Below, in pieces: positions 23,130-33,413 of a stretch of 64,000 nt of DNA. Where the stretch lies: contig NZ_FRAF01000016.1 in NCBI RefSeq assembly GCF_900142255.1, positions 1-64,000 of the forward strand. Direction: 5' to 3'. Under the pieces are notes generated by a model. It searched no databases. It was not told the origin of the DNA and saw only the letters and a program-made list of their open reading frames with translations. A program made the translations under genes and the position numbers. The DNA comes from Alicyclobacillus tolerans. Its GTDB lineage: Bacteria > Bacillota > Bacilli > Alicyclobacillales > Alicyclobacillaceae. The stretch's first letter is position 1. Every line of letters begins with the position of its first letter.

Positions 23130-23331
23130 TTAAAATCCTCCTAGCTGAATGGTCAGCATCTGAAATTCAATCCGTCATGAGTAGATTCAAACAGCGCTGA
23201 GAGACAAAAAACAAATTAAGTTCTATATGTGCATACTCTAAAGGATAGTACAATGCAAAACAAGTAACACTATGAATTTATTGGAAGATCATCAGAGTGT
23301 TGCGATTAGAGCAAAAATTTTGTGATATTCA

Positions 23332-23340
23332 TGTTATAAT
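23332..23340 (+). promoter_or_regulatory. Extended -10 promoter upstream of nuoA
   Basis: TG-T-TATAAT (23332-23340) is a perfect extended -10 element. The region 17 bases upstream (CAAAAA) is a poor -35, as is common for extended -10 promoters. Transcription from about 23347 would leave a 117-base leader before nuoA. The rest of the 334-base gap (23130-23463) shows no other convincing element. Confidence 0.55.
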
Positions 23341-23463
23341 TGTGAGCAAATCAGAAGTATTCAAGATTTTTGCAGGAGCAACATGGCATGATTATTTACA
23401 TGATTCACGCAAGGATGGTTGGCTTTCTCAAAGAAAATGAATTCCATAAAGAGGAGGATTGGT

Positions 23464-23832
23464 GTGGCATCCATTTGGAACTCTGATTTATATTTTGTTA
23501 TTTTTTTGCTTTTGGGAATCCTCTTGCCAGTTTCATCGCTTTGGGTACTGGGTCCACGCCTGCGGCCACATAAGCCGTCCCAAGCCAAACAAAGCAGTTA
23601 TGAAAGTGGGGTGGAACCGTTTGGCGATGCGCATGTACGATACCATGCGCGTTACTACCTGTTTGCGCTTTTGTTTGTCGTATTTGATGTCGAGACCGTC
23701 TTTTTTTATCCCTGGGCAGTTGCCAGTCATCAGCTGGGTGTTTTTGGACTGATAGAAGCTGTTCTTTTTATTCTCTTCCTGGCTGTTGGTCTCATCTACG
23801 CTTGGCGAAAGAAGGTGCTGGAATGGAATTGA
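23464..23832 (+). CDS. nuoA: Respiratory complex I subunit NuoA
   Basis: A 122-residue membrane subunit with three transmembrane helices. The conserved [15 protein letters not shown] segment lies in the loop between TM1 and TM2, and [18 protein letters not shown] forms TM2. The GTG at 23464 is preceded by GAGGAGG with a six-base gap; the frame is open upstream to 23419 without support. It is the first gene of an 11-gene operon and its stop lies inside nuoB. Confidence 0.94.
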   Translation: MASIWNSDLYFVIFLLLGILLPVSSLWVLGPRLRPHKPSQAKQSSYESGVEPFGDAHVRYHARYYLFALLFVVFDVETVFFYPWAVASHQLGVFGLIEAVLFILFLAVGLIYAWRKKVLEWN

Positions 23833-24365
23833 ATCCACGCATGCAACCGCGTCGTGTTGAATTTGAAGGGTTTTCAGCAGAGGAAAATGCAGAACTCAAC
23901 CGTGGCGGGATTCTGATAGGCGCTTTGGAGGAAATGAAGGCGTGGGCGCGCAGCAACTCTCTTTGGCCTATGACGTTTGGTTTAGCTTGCTGCGCCATTG
24001 AAATGATGGGGGCAGGCGCTTCTCATTACGATCTCGATCGTTTTGGCATCATATTTCGAGCCTCGCCCCGTCAGTCGGATGTCATGATAGTGGCAGGGAC
24101 GGGTACGAAAAAAAAGGCGCCGCTGTTGCGCCGGCTTTACGATCAGATGCCAGAACCAAAATGGGTTGTTGCAATGGGTTCTTGTGCGACAGCAGGCGGT
24201 CCCTATGTGAAAAGTTACAGTGTGGTCAAAGGTGTCGATCAGGTTGTCCCCGTAGATATTTATATTCCAGGCTGTCCGCCTTCACCGCCCGCTCTCATCT
24301 ATGGTTTGAATTTACTGCAAAAGAAAATTCGTCGCGATGCTAGAAGGAGTGTGGCGCGCGCGTGA
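23823..24365 (+). CDS. nuoB: Respiratory complex I subunit NuoB
   Basis: NuoB holds iron-sulfur cluster N2, the last cluster before quinone. The 180-residue product has the N2 cysteines in LACCAIEMM (adjacent pair), MGSCATAGG and IPGCPPSPP. The ATG at 23823 overlaps the end of nuoA by ten bases and has GAAGGTG upstream. The C-terminus is basic ([11 protein letters not shown]). Confidence 0.96.
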   Translation: MELNPRMQPRRVEFEGFSAEENAELNRGGILIGALEEMKAWARSNSLWPMTFGLACCAIEMMGAGASHYDLDRFGIIFRASPRQSDVMIVAGTGTKKKAPLLRRLYDQMPEPKWVVAMGSCATAGGPYVKSYSVVKGVDQVVPVDIYIPGCPPSPPALIYGLNLLQKKIRRDARRSVARA

Positions 24366-24916
24366 GCGAGTCTAAGCCAGAAAACCAATTGGATAAAAAA
24401 GAATCGGCTTCAAAATCTCACGAGGCTGAGGTGGAAGCCAATCCGTTGGCAGATGATTTAGTAGGAGAGTTGGTTCGTCGCTTTGGCGAATCATATGTCA
24501 TAAAGTCAGGAATGGTAGGGGGAGTGCCAAGCATACAGGTGGATGCTCAACAGTTTGTAACAGTCCACGCCTATCTCAAACAACATCCAAATTGGCAGTT
24601 AAACTATCAAAGCTGTTATACAGGGGTAGATTACGGAGAAGAGTTGGAAGTGGTCAGTTACGTGCGTTCTTCATCCCTGCTGCATATGGTTTGCCTTAAA
24701 ACTCGTGTCTCTAAAGAAAGTCCTCGTTTACCAACATTGACCACCGTACATCCGGGAGCGAATTGGGAAGAACGAGAAATGTTCGATTTATTAGGAATTG
24801 AATTTGCAGGTCATCCAGATTTACGCCGCATTATGCTCTGGGAAGGGTACGCAGGTCATCCATTACGTAAAGATTTCGTAGAGCCGCAGGAGGAATCCTA
24901 TGGTCCATCGACTTGA
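24362..24916 (+). CDS. nuoC: Respiratory complex I subunit NuoC
   Basis: A 184-residue peripheral-arm subunit (30-kDa family). The signature is [19 protein letters not shown], followed by [10 protein letters not shown] and HPLRKDF. The first ~30 residues are charged and probably disordered. GTG overlaps the nuoB stop by four bases. nuoC is separate from nuoD, unlike the fused E. coli gene. Confidence 0.94.
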   Translation: MSESKPENQLDKKESASKSHEAEVEANPLADDLVGELVRRFGESYVIKSGMVGGVPSIQVDAQQFVTVHAYLKQHPNWQLNYQSCYTGVDYGEELEVVSYVRSSSLLHMVCLKTRVSKESPRLPTLTTVHPGANWEEREMFDLLGIEFAGHPDLRRIMLWEGYAGHPLRKDFVEPQEESYGPST

Positions 24917-26033
24917 ATCGGCCTTGCAAGCAGGCGAACGCATGGAAGAAATGCTGTTGAACGTAGGTCCGCAACATCCGAGTACGCATGGAGTGTTGCG
25001 AATGCTGGTTCGAGCGCGCGGCGAAACCATTGTGGACGCTGAACCGGTGATTGGTTATTTACATCGGGGCACGGAAAAATTAGCAGAAAATTTGCAGTAT
25101 ACACAAATTATTCCCTATACAGACAGACTTGATTATTTGGCTTCTATGCTCAACAATTACGCGTTTTGCCATACCGTAGAAACGGCGTTGGGACTGGAAG
25201 TTCCCGAAAGAGCAGAATACTTGCGCGTCATTGTCATGGAACTGCAACGTGTAGCTTCTCATTTGCTTTTTGTAGGTGCCTATTTGCTCGATCTCGGTGC
25301 ACTTTCTCCCTTTCTTTACGTTTTTCAAGAGCGTGAACGGATCGTGCAGTTATTCAATCGTATTTGCGGTGCTCGTCTCACCTACAATTACATGCGAATT
25401 GGCGGTGTCAAGGCCGATGCTCCATCAGGTTGGTTGGAAGATGTCCGAGATTTTTTGCCCTTCATGCGCGAACGAATTGAAATGTATGACCGCCTGATTA
25501 CTGGCAATGAGATTTTTCTCAATCGTGTACGTGGGATAGGAGTCTTTGATACCAAGACAGCACTTGAGTATGGAATCAGTGGCATCAATCTGCGTTCAAC
25601 AGGGTTTCGTTGGGATTTGCGCAAGCAACAACCTTATAGCCTTTACGACAGATTTGATTTTCAAATTCCTGTTGGCCAGCATGGCGATTGTTTTGATCGC
25701 TATTACTTGCATTTGTTAGAAATGCGTGAATCGTTGTGTATTGTTGAGCAAGCTTTAGAACAAATGCCCAAAGACGGCCCGGTTATTGGTAAGGTTCCTA
25801 AAATGATTCGTGTTCCTGCTGGAGAGTATTACACCAGTATTGAAGGGGCGCGTGGCGAAATTGGTTTCTATATTGTGGCGGATGGCAAAGACAAGCCATA
25901 TCGAATGAAAATCCGCAAGCCTTCCTTTGTGAATTTACAACTTATTCCAGAATTATTGCGCGGACAAAGTCTCTCCAATCTAATAGCGATTCTTGGTGCG
26001 GTTGATATCGTGCTTGGGGAGGTGGATGCGTGA
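24900..26033 (+). CDS. nuoD: Respiratory complex I subunit NuoD
   Basis: The 49-kDa-type subunit that forms the quinone site with NuoB. It is 377 residues long, with NVGPQHPSTHG at the N-terminus (quinone-site histidine region), the EKLAENLQYTQIIPYTDRLDY segment and the family ending GAVDIVLGEVD. The ATG at 24900 has GGAGGAATCCT upstream and overlaps nuoC by 17 bases. Confidence 0.96.
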   Translation: MVHRLESALQAGERMEEMLLNVGPQHPSTHGVLRMLVRARGETIVDAEPVIGYLHRGTEKLAENLQYTQIIPYTDRLDYLASMLNNYAFCHTVETALGLEVPERAEYLRVIVMELQRVASHLLFVGAYLLDLGALSPFLYVFQERERIVQLFNRICGARLTYNYMRIGGVKADAPSGWLEDVRDFLPFMRERIEMYDRLITGNEIFLNRVRGIGVFDTKTALEYGISGINLRSTGFRWDLRKQQPYSLYDRFDFQIPVGQHGDCFDRYYLHLLEMRESLCIVEQALEQMPKDGPVIGKVPKMIRVPAGEYYTSIEGARGEIGFYIVADGKDKPYRMKIRKPSFVNLQLIPELLRGQSLSNLIAILGAVDIVLGEVDA

Positions 26034-27037
26034 GTCAGAATTTCTGGATATGGCAAAACAGTCCACTCAACGGGCAACATCTTTTAACTATGGTTATCGG
26101 TGCTGTGATTACACTGATGTTAACGCTAGGTGTAGTAACGTACACCATTTATGCCGAGCGCAAGGTATTAGGCTGGATGCAGGGACGAATAGGTCCCAAT
26201 CGGGTAGGGCCACTTGGTTTACTTCAATCCATTGCAGATATTTTAAAACTTTTGGTGAAAGAGGACATAGTTCCAGAAAAGGCTGATAGAGCTCTGTTTT
26301 TGCTTGCTCCCATCATAGCCTTCGTTCCATCTTTTATGACCCTTGCGGTCATTCCATTTAGTATGCAACATGTTTTTACTGCCGATTTTGGGGCCGGATT
26401 ATTGTACTACTTAGCGCTTTCCGCGTTGACCATTCATGGTGTCATGCTGGCTGGCTGGGCCTCTAACAACAAATATGCGCTGCTCGGCGGTATGCGTAGC
26501 GCTGCTCAAATGCTCTCTTACGAAGTGCCGCTTGGTCTGTCGCTTGTCGGAGTAGCCCTTATGGGACATTCGCTGAACTTGAATTCCATCGTTATAGAAC
26601 AATCGCAAACGATTTGGAATATCATTCCTCAAATAGTGGGATTCCTAGTCTTTTTGATTGCCGCCACCGCTGAACTGAACCGTACACCTTTCGATTTGCC
26701 AGAAGCGGAATCAGAATTAGTGGCTGGATATCATGTAGAGTACTCCGGATTTCGCTTTGCATTCTTTATGTTAACGGAATATGTCTACGTGTTTGCCATG
26801 GGATGTCTGGCCGCCACGGTCTATCTAGGAGGATGGTCTGGACCCTGGTTGCCAGGTTGGCTGTGGTTTTCCATCAAAGTCACAGCGTTTATCTTCTTTC
26901 AATTTTGGCTGAGGGCCACTATGCCGCGTATTCGTGTGGATGGGCTGATGAGCTTTAGTTGGAAGTTTCTTCTTCCTGTGGCGATGCTTAATTTGGTAGG
27001 CACAGCCGTGATTCAAACCTTAGTTTCTTTGCGCTGA
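26030..27037 (+). CDS. nuoH: Respiratory complex I subunit NuoH
   Basis: A 335-residue membrane subunit with eight helices that joins the quinone chamber to the proton channels. Signatures are YAERKVLGWMQGRIGPNRVGP, LPEAESELVAGYHVEYSG and WLRATMPRIRVDGLM. The GTG start overlaps nuoD by four bases. Confidence 0.96.
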   Translation: MSQNFWIWQNSPLNGQHLLTMVIGAVITLMLTLGVVTYTIYAERKVLGWMQGRIGPNRVGPLGLLQSIADILKLLVKEDIVPEKADRALFLLAPIIAFVPSFMTLAVIPFSMQHVFTADFGAGLLYYLALSALTIHGVMLAGWASNNKYALLGGMRSAAQMLSYEVPLGLSLVGVALMGHSLNLNSIVIEQSQTIWNIIPQIVGFLVFLIAATAELNRTPFDLPEAESELVAGYHVEYSGFRFAFFMLTEYVYVFAMGCLAATVYLGGWSGPWLPGWLWFSIKVTAFIFFQFWLRATMPRIRVDGLMSFSWKFLLPVAMLNLVGTAVIQTLVSLR

Positions 27038-27118
27038 TGATACATTTGGGTAGAAATCATCAGACAGCACAGTTTCCAACGAGATCGGACGGAATCCAAC
27101 TAAAGGAGAGGAAGCGTC

Positions 27119-27577
27119 TTGTTAGGATTCGTCAAAGGTTTAGGTGTGACGCTTGGTCAATTGCCGAAAAAGAAAGTCACACTGGAATATCCAGACGTTC
27201 AGCCTGAGTGGCCAGATCGTTTTCGAGGAGTACATCGATTTATTCCTGATCTTTGTATTGTCTGCAATCAATGTGCAAGAATCTGTCCCACAGATTGTAT
27301 CACTCTTAGCGGATCGCGCGATGAAAACAGGAAGATGCACATTGAGACGTTCGACATTAACTTTGAAATTTGCATTCTATGTGATTTGTGTGTGGAAGTT
27401 TGTCCTACGGATGCGATTCTCATGTCGGATACTTTTGAATTGGCAGTAGAGTCGCGCAATCATTTGAAGCTTGACATGCAATGGTTGGTGGAGAGTGAAG
27501 AAGAATACGAAGAAAAATATCCTGATCGCGCTCCTAAGTTAGAGGCTGTTGATGTTGCAGAAAAGGGTGAGGGTTGA
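27119..27577 (+). CDS. nuoI: Respiratory complex I subunit NuoI
   Basis: A 152-residue ferredoxin-like subunit carrying two [4Fe-4S] clusters (N6a/N6b): CIVCNQCARICP and CILCDLCVEVCP. The acidic C-terminus is typical. TTG at 27119 follows AAAGGAGAGG. An 81-base gap separates it from nuoH. The classical position between nuoH and nuoJ is kept, but nuoG is not. Confidence 0.95.
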   Translation: MLGFVKGLGVTLGQLPKKKVTLEYPDVQPEWPDRFRGVHRFIPDLCIVCNQCARICPTDCITLSGSRDENRKMHIETFDINFEICILCDLCVEVCPTDAILMSDTFELAVESRNHLKLDMQWLVESEEEYEEKYPDRAPKLEAVDVAEKGEG

Positions 27578-28107
27578 TGGTTCATTTTTTTTCGCACGGA
27601 GATAGCCTGGCCTTCTATGTATTGGCACTCATCATTTTGCTTTCCGCAATGCTTTTCCTGCAATTTCGTAAAGTTATCTATATGGCTCTGGCTATGGGCG
27701 CTATCTTTGTGGGGTGTGCCGCGCTTTTCCTACTACTTGGTGCAGTTTTTGTAGGTATAGCTCAAGTCATGATTTATGCTGGAGCCATCACGATTCTTAT
27801 GATGTTTGCCATCATGTTGACCAATCATGAGGCTACTGAATCGGTATCAGCATTTGGCATTCGCAAAGGGCTAGCCGCGCTAGGAGCTTTTCTCTTGGCA
27901 GTGATTTTGCTGTTCACCATTCGCGCTACGCACTGGCGTCAGTCGCTCGTAGTCAATACGGATACGCAGCACAATGTAGACAAAATAGGATTTATGCTTT
28001 TTCGACAATATACAATTCCTTTTGAACTTGTCTCTTTGTTGCTCTTGGCGGCGCTTGTAGGAGCGGTATGGATTGCAAGGCAGACAAAGGAGGAGAAGCA
28101 AGATTGA
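27577..28107 (+). CDS. nuoJ: Respiratory complex I subunit NuoJ
   Basis: A 176-residue membrane subunit with five helices. The conserved TM3 motif is seen as [23 protein letters not shown]. The ATG at 27577 overlaps the nuoI stop by one base; TTG 27574 is a possible alternative. AAAGGGTGAGGG lies upstream. Confidence 0.93.
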   Translation: MVHFFSHGDSLAFYVLALIILLSAMLFLQFRKVIYMALAMGAIFVGCAALFLLLGAVFVGIAQVMIYAGAITILMMFAIMLTNHEATESVSAFGIRKGLAALGAFLLAVILLFTIRATHWRQSLVVNTDTQHNVDKIGFMLFRQYTIPFELVSLLLLAALVGAVWIARQTKEEKQD

Positions 28108-28424
28108 CGACCGTGCATATTCCCTTGCCGTCCGTTTTGGCGCTTGCAGCCATTCTCTTTTGCATTGGACTTTATGGTGCCCTTAGCAAACGTAGTCTCA
28201 TTATTGTGTTGGTTTCGTTGGAACTGATGCTAAGCAGTGTCAACATCAATCTCGTGGCATTTTCTCAACTTGGCGCTTTTCCAAATTTGCGCGGACAAGT
28301 GTTCTCTTTGTTTACCATTACGGTAGCGGCGGCAGAAATTGCTGTAGGATTCGCCATCGTGCTTGCATTTTTTCGTTTTCGCAAATCAGCAGACGCGGAT
28401 GATGCAAACTCGCAAAAGCGTTGA
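28104..28424 (+). CDS. nuoK: Respiratory complex I subunit NuoK
   Basis: A 106-residue MrpC-like subunit with three transmembrane helices and the conserved glutamates in [16 protein letters not shown] (TM2) and [14 protein letters not shown] (TM3). TTG at 28104 with AAAGGAGGAG upstream gives the normal length and a four-base overlap with nuoJ. Confidence 0.93.
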   Translation: MTTVHIPLPSVLALAAILFCIGLYGALSKRSLIIVLVSLELMLSSVNINLVAFSQLGAFPNLRGQVFSLFTITVAAAEIAVGFAIVLAFFRFRKSADADDANSQKR

Positions 28425-28483
28425 CGGCATGTACGCCGGATTTTCATTCTGATATATCAAGCGGATAGGAAGAAGGTGTTTAA

Positions 28484-30382
28484 ATGATAGAACTAGCCCT
28501 CATCCTTTGTTTGCTGCCTTTAGTAGCTGCTGTATTCTCTTTTGTCCTGCGCAAGTCATCTGCGTGGTTGCATGCACTTGTGGCAACGTTAGCGATGCTA
28601 ATTTCTGCGCTGCTTGCACTGATTGTTTTTTTTCATCTATACCATCGTCATGCTATGGAAGCTAGCATTCATTGGCTGGCGCTGAATCACGATTTTATGC
28701 TGACAGTCGGTGTACGTCTCAATGCGCTCAACAATCTGATGCTTGTGATTGTTACACTGGTTTCACTCAACGTAATGCTTTTCTCTTACGGCTATTTAAA
28801 AACTGATGAACGAATCGGTATATATTACGCTTATCTCAATTTTTTTGCTTTTTCCATGTTGGCATTGGTCATGTCGGCAAATTTATTGCAACTATATATT
28901 TTTTGGGAAATGGTAGGTCTCTGTTCATACCTGTTGGTCGGTTTTTGGTTCTTTAAGAATGAAGCGGCACGTGCAGCCCGTAAATCGTTTGTTGTCACTC
29001 GCTTAGGAGATGCAGGTATGCTTGGTGGCATCCTTTTGCTGGCATTGGCTGCCCACTCCTTTAACGATTCAACGCAAGCCCTGCTCGCTGCCAGCGGTAA
29101 TCTTCACCTTTCCTGGCTTAGCCAACCGCACCTCTTGACGTTGGCAATGTTGCTCATTTTTCTTGGCTGCGTCGGTAAATCAGCACAATTTCCGTTACAC
29201 GTTTGGTTACCTGATGCCATGGAAGGTCCCACTCCAGTTTCGGCATTGATCCATGCTGCAACAATGGTGGCGGCTGGCGTCTATTTAGTAGCCCGGTTAT
29301 ATCCACTCTTTCAACTTGCTCCCGGTGTATTGGAAACTATAGCTTATATCGGCGCTGGCACGGCTTTACTTGCAGCTTGCATTGCCTTGTCGCAGCGGGA
29401 TATCAAGCGAGTGATAGCCTATTCCACCATCTCTCAGCTAGGTTACATGATGGCTGCTTTAGGTATTGGCGCCTATGCGGATGGAGTTTTTCATTTATTG
29501 ACCCACGCTTTTTTTAAAGCGTTATTGTTTCTTGCGGCAGGGAGTGTCATACATGCTCTAGCAGGTACGCAGGACTTGTTCCAAATGGGCGGCTTGAGGA
29601 AAAAAATGCCCATCACTTTCTACACTTTTTTAGCCGGCGCTCTCGCTTTATCCGGTGTTGTACCGTTTGCTGGCTTTTGGTCAAAAGATGCAATTCTCAG
29701 CGCTGCGCTAGCCTCTCGTCACTACATAGTTTATGCGCTTTTGTTAATAGCCGCTTTTTGTACGGCAGTCTATATTTTTCGCCTGATTTTCCTGGCGTTT
29801 GCAGGTCAATCCAGACAGCCAGCCTTGACAGAGCATGCGCATGAAGGCGGTTGGGAAATGAAAGCTCCATTGCTTTTTCTGGCTATTTTTGCAACCTTTG
29901 CTGGTTTTCTCAATACGCCGCTCAATGATGATGCGCTAACCCGCTATTTAGAACCGGGTATGCCGATGTCTGAATACCAGAATTGGCCCATCTTGTCCAT
30001 GTTGATCAGCACTCTTGTAGCTTTACTGGGCATTGCCGTAGCGTATCTCGCTTTTCAACGCTGGCAAGCTCAAGGTTCACCTGTACCGCCTGAAAGAGGA
30101 CGTCCTTGGTGGATTCAAATATCCTATCGCAAATTTTATTTAGACGAAATTTACTATCATACCATTCAACGAGCCGGAAGATTTCTTTCCATGCTGATTG
30201 ATTTGTTCGATCGCTATTTTCTCCAAGGTCTGGTTCGTTTGATAGCGTTACTCTTCTACGGTATTGGCAATGCATTGCGAATGACGCAAGATGGATTGTT
30301 GCAATCGTATGGGACAATTGCGCTGGCTGCTCTAGTGGTTTGGTTTGCTATTGCGGTCTTTCGTGCTGGAGGTGTGTTTTAG
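28484..30382 (+). CDS. nuoL: Respiratory complex I subunit NuoL
   Basis: The largest antiporter-like proton-pumping subunit, 632 residues. Present are the core glutamate segment FWEMVGLCSYLLVGFW, the GKSAQFPLHVWLPDAMEGPTPV motif with its lysine, the HAATMVAAGVYL region, and the long C-terminal lateral helix followed by a last membrane segment. GAAGAAGGTG precedes the ATG at 28484. Confidence 0.96.
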   Translation: MIELALILCLLPLVAAVFSFVLRKSSAWLHALVATLAMLISALLALIVFFHLYHRHAMEASIHWLALNHDFMLTVGVRLNALNNLMLVIVTLVSLNVMLFSYGYLKTDERIGIYYAYLNFFAFSMLALVMSANLLQLYIFWEMVGLCSYLLVGFWFFKNEAARAARKSFVVTRLGDAGMLGGILLLALAAHSFNDSTQALLAASGNLHLSWLSQPHLLTLAMLLIFLGCVGKSAQFPLHVWLPDAMEGPTPVSALIHAATMVAAGVYLVARLYPLFQLAPGVLETIAYIGAGTALLAACIALSQRDIKRVIAYSTISQLGYMMAALGIGAYADGVFHLLTHAFFKALLFLAAGSVIHALAGTQDLFQMGGLRKKMPITFYTFLAGALALSGVVPFAGFWSKDAILSAALASRHYIVYALLLIAAFCTAVYIFRLIFLAFAGQSRQPALTEHAHEGGWEMKAPLLFLAIFATFAGFLNTPLNDDALTRYLEPGMPMSEYQNWPILSMLISTLVALLGIAVAYLAFQRWQAQGSPVPPERGRPWWIQISYRKFYLDEIYYHTIQRAGRFLSMLIDLFDRYFLQGLVRLIALLFYGIGNALRMTQDGLLQSYGTIALAALVVWFAIAVFRAGGVF

Positions 30383-30385
30383 TCT

Positions 30386-31918
30386 ATGGCCTTCCTGCTT
30401 CTGGCGCTTATAACGCCGCTCGTAGCTTCTTTATTGGTCTGGCTTTTGCCGGCTTCATCTCCATCCAACAATGTGCAAGGTCTCAAACAGCCTCATCGCT
30501 CGCATGAAGACCATTTTATCTGGATTGGCCGGGTTGCAATGAGTATCAGTTTCCTATGTATGTTTGTTCTTTGGATAAAGATGCGCCTTCTGTCGGATGT
30601 CTACCAATTTGCTTTTTCTTTTCGTTGGTTTCAATTTTCGCTTGGATTTCATCAACACTGGACGTTGCGAATCGCTTATGGTTTGGATGGACTAAGTCTG
30701 CCACTATTTTCTTTGGCCGTCTTGCTCGGTTGGATCATCTTTTTTGCTGTACGTCCGCCTGGAGAACAAATTCGCGTCTATACAGGATGGATGTTGCTCG
30801 CTCTGTTTGCAGTCATGTCCAGTTTTGCGGCAATAGATTTACTCACGTTTATTCTATCCATGGAGTTGACACTGTTAGCAGGTTTTTTCCTGATTTTGCG
30901 ACAGGGCAAGGAACAACACTGGGATGCCGCCCTGCAGTTTCTCCTTTATCGTGGCCTGGCCAGTGTTTTCATCATTCTGGCGCTCCTAGGTTTGGCTGCT
31001 GCAGCAAGTCGCGGAGGATTGTGGCCAGCTTCATATGCTGTTTTATCGGCGGTGCTTTTTCATCATTCTGTGCCTCATATCGTCTTTTTGGCACTGTTTA
31101 TAGGTGTTCTTCTGGAAGAGGCGTTTGTACCGCTGCATAGTTGGTTCCCCAATGCTATGCAGGATGCTGGTGCTGGCGTGGCGGTTTTATTAGCTGGCAT
31201 TTTGACCAAAACAGGACTTTATGCGTTGATTCGATTTGGTGTCGGTATGATGCCGCAGGATGCTAACGATTATCGACTCTTGATAGCCACTGTTGGCATT
31301 ATCAATTTACTCTATGCTGCGTTTGCTGCTTGGTCAGCCAAAGATTGGCGGCGACTCATCAGTTTTTCTTCCATTTCCCATATGGGGTTAGCGCTCTTTG
31401 CAGTGGCTACTTTGCGCCAAACCGGAATGCTCGGAGCATTGTTTCTGCTCGTTTCGTCCGGTCTTGTTAGCGCATTGTTCCTGCTCACTTCCGAGGGGAT
31501 GTTTAAGCGCTTGCATTCTCTTGAATTCAGTCGTCTAGGGGGGCTTTCAAAATCGATGCCCATCGCTTCGGGGTTTCTCCTTTTTGCTGCTCTGGGAAGT
31601 TTGGGCCTGCCCTTGACCAGTAGCTTTGTGGGTGAATTCCAGTCGATTTTTTCCGGGTTTGCCGTTTTGCCAGGCTTTGCTTTTGTAGCTTTACTCGGCC
31701 TCTTGCTGAGCGCCATTTACAGCCTCAACGCGATACGCAAAACGACGTTTGGCCCGGTCTTAGACAGCACCCTGATGCAATTGGCTGACTTACGTTGGCT
31801 GGAAAGCTGGCCACTAGCTGTGCTTTCCTTATTTTTGCTCTTGCTCGGCATTCTACCCAATCCATTCGCGCAAGTGGCGCTTTCCGCGTTTCATCATCTG
31901 CGCGCGTTAGGGGGCTGA
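30386..31918 (+). CDS. nuoM: Respiratory complex I subunit NuoM
   Basis: A 510-residue antiporter-like subunit. The TM5 glutamate lies in LTFILSMELTLLAGFFL and the HSWFPNAMQDAGAGVAVLLAG segment corresponds to the proton channel of the family. It starts four bases after the nuoL stop, with GGAGGTG inside the end of nuoL. Divergence is higher than for nuoL, but motif order is normal. Confidence 0.93.
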   Translation: MAFLLLALITPLVASLLVWLLPASSPSNNVQGLKQPHRSHEDHFIWIGRVAMSISFLCMFVLWIKMRLLSDVYQFAFSFRWFQFSLGFHQHWTLRIAYGLDGLSLPLFSLAVLLGWIIFFAVRPPGEQIRVYTGWMLLALFAVMSSFAAIDLLTFILSMELTLLAGFFLILRQGKEQHWDAALQFLLYRGLASVFIILALLGLAAAASRGGLWPASYAVLSAVLFHHSVPHIVFLALFIGVLLEEAFVPLHSWFPNAMQDAGAGVAVLLAGILTKTGLYALIRFGVGMMPQDANDYRLLIATVGIINLLYAAFAAWSAKDWRRLISFSSISHMGLALFAVATLRQTGMLGALFLLVSSGLVSALFLLTSEGMFKRLHSLEFSRLGGLSKSMPIASGFLLFAALGSLGLPLTSSFVGEFQSIFSGFAVLPGFAFVALLGLLLSAIYSLNAIRKTTFGPVLDSTLMQLADLRWLESWPLAVLSLFLLLLGILPNPFAQVALSAFHHLRALGG

Positions 31919-31921
31919 AAG

Positions 31922-33403
31922 ATGAGCTTGTATTCACTTTTGCACGCCCATCTAGGTCTCACCATGGGGCCCTTGTCTATTGTAGCTATCTCTGCAGTTT
32001 TGGTGATGTTGATTGAACTCCTGCTTCCAACCCGTTTTTTGCAGCTTCCTGTCTGGCTCAGTTTATTGGGACTATTGGTTGCTTTAGTGGACGCGTTCAT
32101 TCATCTTTCCCAGGTGCCTCAGTATTCGCTGCATACGCTTGTCTCCGACGGGCTGGCTAGCATACTGACTTGTCTCATTTTGCTATTAAGTCTTTTGCTC
32201 TTGCTGTTTCATGTAGATGAACTAAAATCTCAGACTAACCAATTTCCCCGCGAAGGAGCCTATCTATTTCTCTTCGCGACTGCAGGCGCTTTAGCCATGG
32301 TCACTGCGGTCGATCTCGTTACGCTCTATGTTGGTCTGGAATTGCTTTCAGTCTCTTCTTATATATTGGTCGCTATGACGCGTAAGCGGTTAGCTCTTGA
32401 GGGCGGAATGAAGTATTTGGTGCTTGGTGGTGTCGGGTCGGCTCTGTTTTTATACGGCGCCTCGTTTATCTATGGCATGACAGGGCAAACCAATCTCTAT
32501 ACGATTGCTCGTATGAGCCATCAACTTTGGCTATTGAATCCAGCCATTGTAGTTTTGTCGTTCTTACTCATGCTTTGTGGACTGGGCGTCAAACTATCGC
32601 TTGTTCCTTTCCACTATTGGACTCCGGATGCATATGAAGGCGCATCGGCATCCGTGGCTGGCTTTTTGGCTTCCGTATCGAAGAGTGCAACGTTTGCCAT
32701 GACCTTGCGTGTGCTGCTCTATCTGTTTCTTGGCAGTACGCATGATGTTTTTCCGTATGTAGCTGCTATGGCAGCGTTAACCATGGTGGCGGGAAATTTG
32801 TTGGCGTTGGGGCAGAATAAGCTGCGTCGATTGCTGGCTGTCTCCAGTGTAGCTCAAGCTGGCTATTTGCTCATTCCTATCGCTTTGTTAGCGCAAGCCA
32901 CACCAAATACTTGGCCACTCGTATACAACAGTCTTGTGTTCTATCTCGTTTCGTACTCAATCGTGACCATTGGCGCGTTTGCAGTCTTGTCCATCTTAGA
33001 ACAGCGTTACGAAGTTCAAGAGATTGCGGATTTATCACGTTTGCCGCGTCAATATCGTTGGCTGCGCGCCGCATTTGCCTGTTTTCTGCTCGGATTTGCT
33101 GGTATGCCGCTGACGTCGGGGTTTATGGGAAAACTCTATCTGCTGATTGCCGCTCTTCGTTTGCATGAGCTATGGCTTGGTGTTTTACTCTTTGCTGTAA
33201 GCGTGATTTCCTTCTATTATTATCTGAAACCGATTCGCACCATGTACCAGAAACAACTTTTTACAGACAATGGGGAAGGCCAGGCTGTGTCGCGTCAAAC
33301 GGCTACGCAAACGGTCATTGCGTTCTGTGTTCTGGTGACATTGTTGCTCGGTGTCTGGCCAGGTATTTTATTGCAGGCCTTTAGCCACGTGCAGTGGTAC
33401 TAG
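31922..33403 (+). CDS. nuoN: Respiratory complex I subunit NuoN
   Basis: A 493-residue antiporter-like subunit that abuts NuoK and NuoM in the membrane arm. The conserved VTLYVGLELLSVSSYILVA (TM glutamate), GVKLSLVPFHYWTPDAYEGA (lysine and proton path) and QNKLRRLLAVSSVAQAGYLL are present. It ends the nuo operon; its stop overlaps the ribosome site of ywzB, so transcription may continue. Confidence 0.95.
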   Translation: MSLYSLLHAHLGLTMGPLSIVAISAVLVMLIELLLPTRFLQLPVWLSLLGLLVALVDAFIHLSQVPQYSLHTLVSDGLASILTCLILLLSLLLLLFHVDELKSQTNQFPREGAYLFLFATAGALAMVTAVDLVTLYVGLELLSVSSYILVAMTRKRLALEGGMKYLVLGGVGSALFLYGASFIYGMTGQTNLYTIARMSHQLWLLNPAIVVLSFLLMLCGLGVKLSLVPFHYWTPDAYEGASASVAGFLASVSKSATFAMTLRVLLYLFLGSTHDVFPYVAAMAALTMVAGNLLALGQNKLRRLLAVSSVAQAGYLLIPIALLAQATPNTWPLVYNSLVFYLVSYSIVTIGAFAVLSILEQRYEVQEIADLSRLPRQYRWLRAAFACFLLGFAGMPLTSGFMGKLYLLIAALRLHELWLGVLLFAVSVISFYYYLKPIRTMYQKQLFTDNGEGQAVSRQTATQTVIAFCVLVTLLLGVWPGILLQAFSHVQWY

Positions 33404-33413
33404 GAGGATTCAC

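Noticed and set aside
23388-23486. A 32-codon ORF in the nuo leader overlapping the nuoA start in another frame.
   Set aside because: It has a poorly spaced ribosome site and contains the nuoA ribosome-binding sequence; no recognisable features. Not enough to call a leader peptide.
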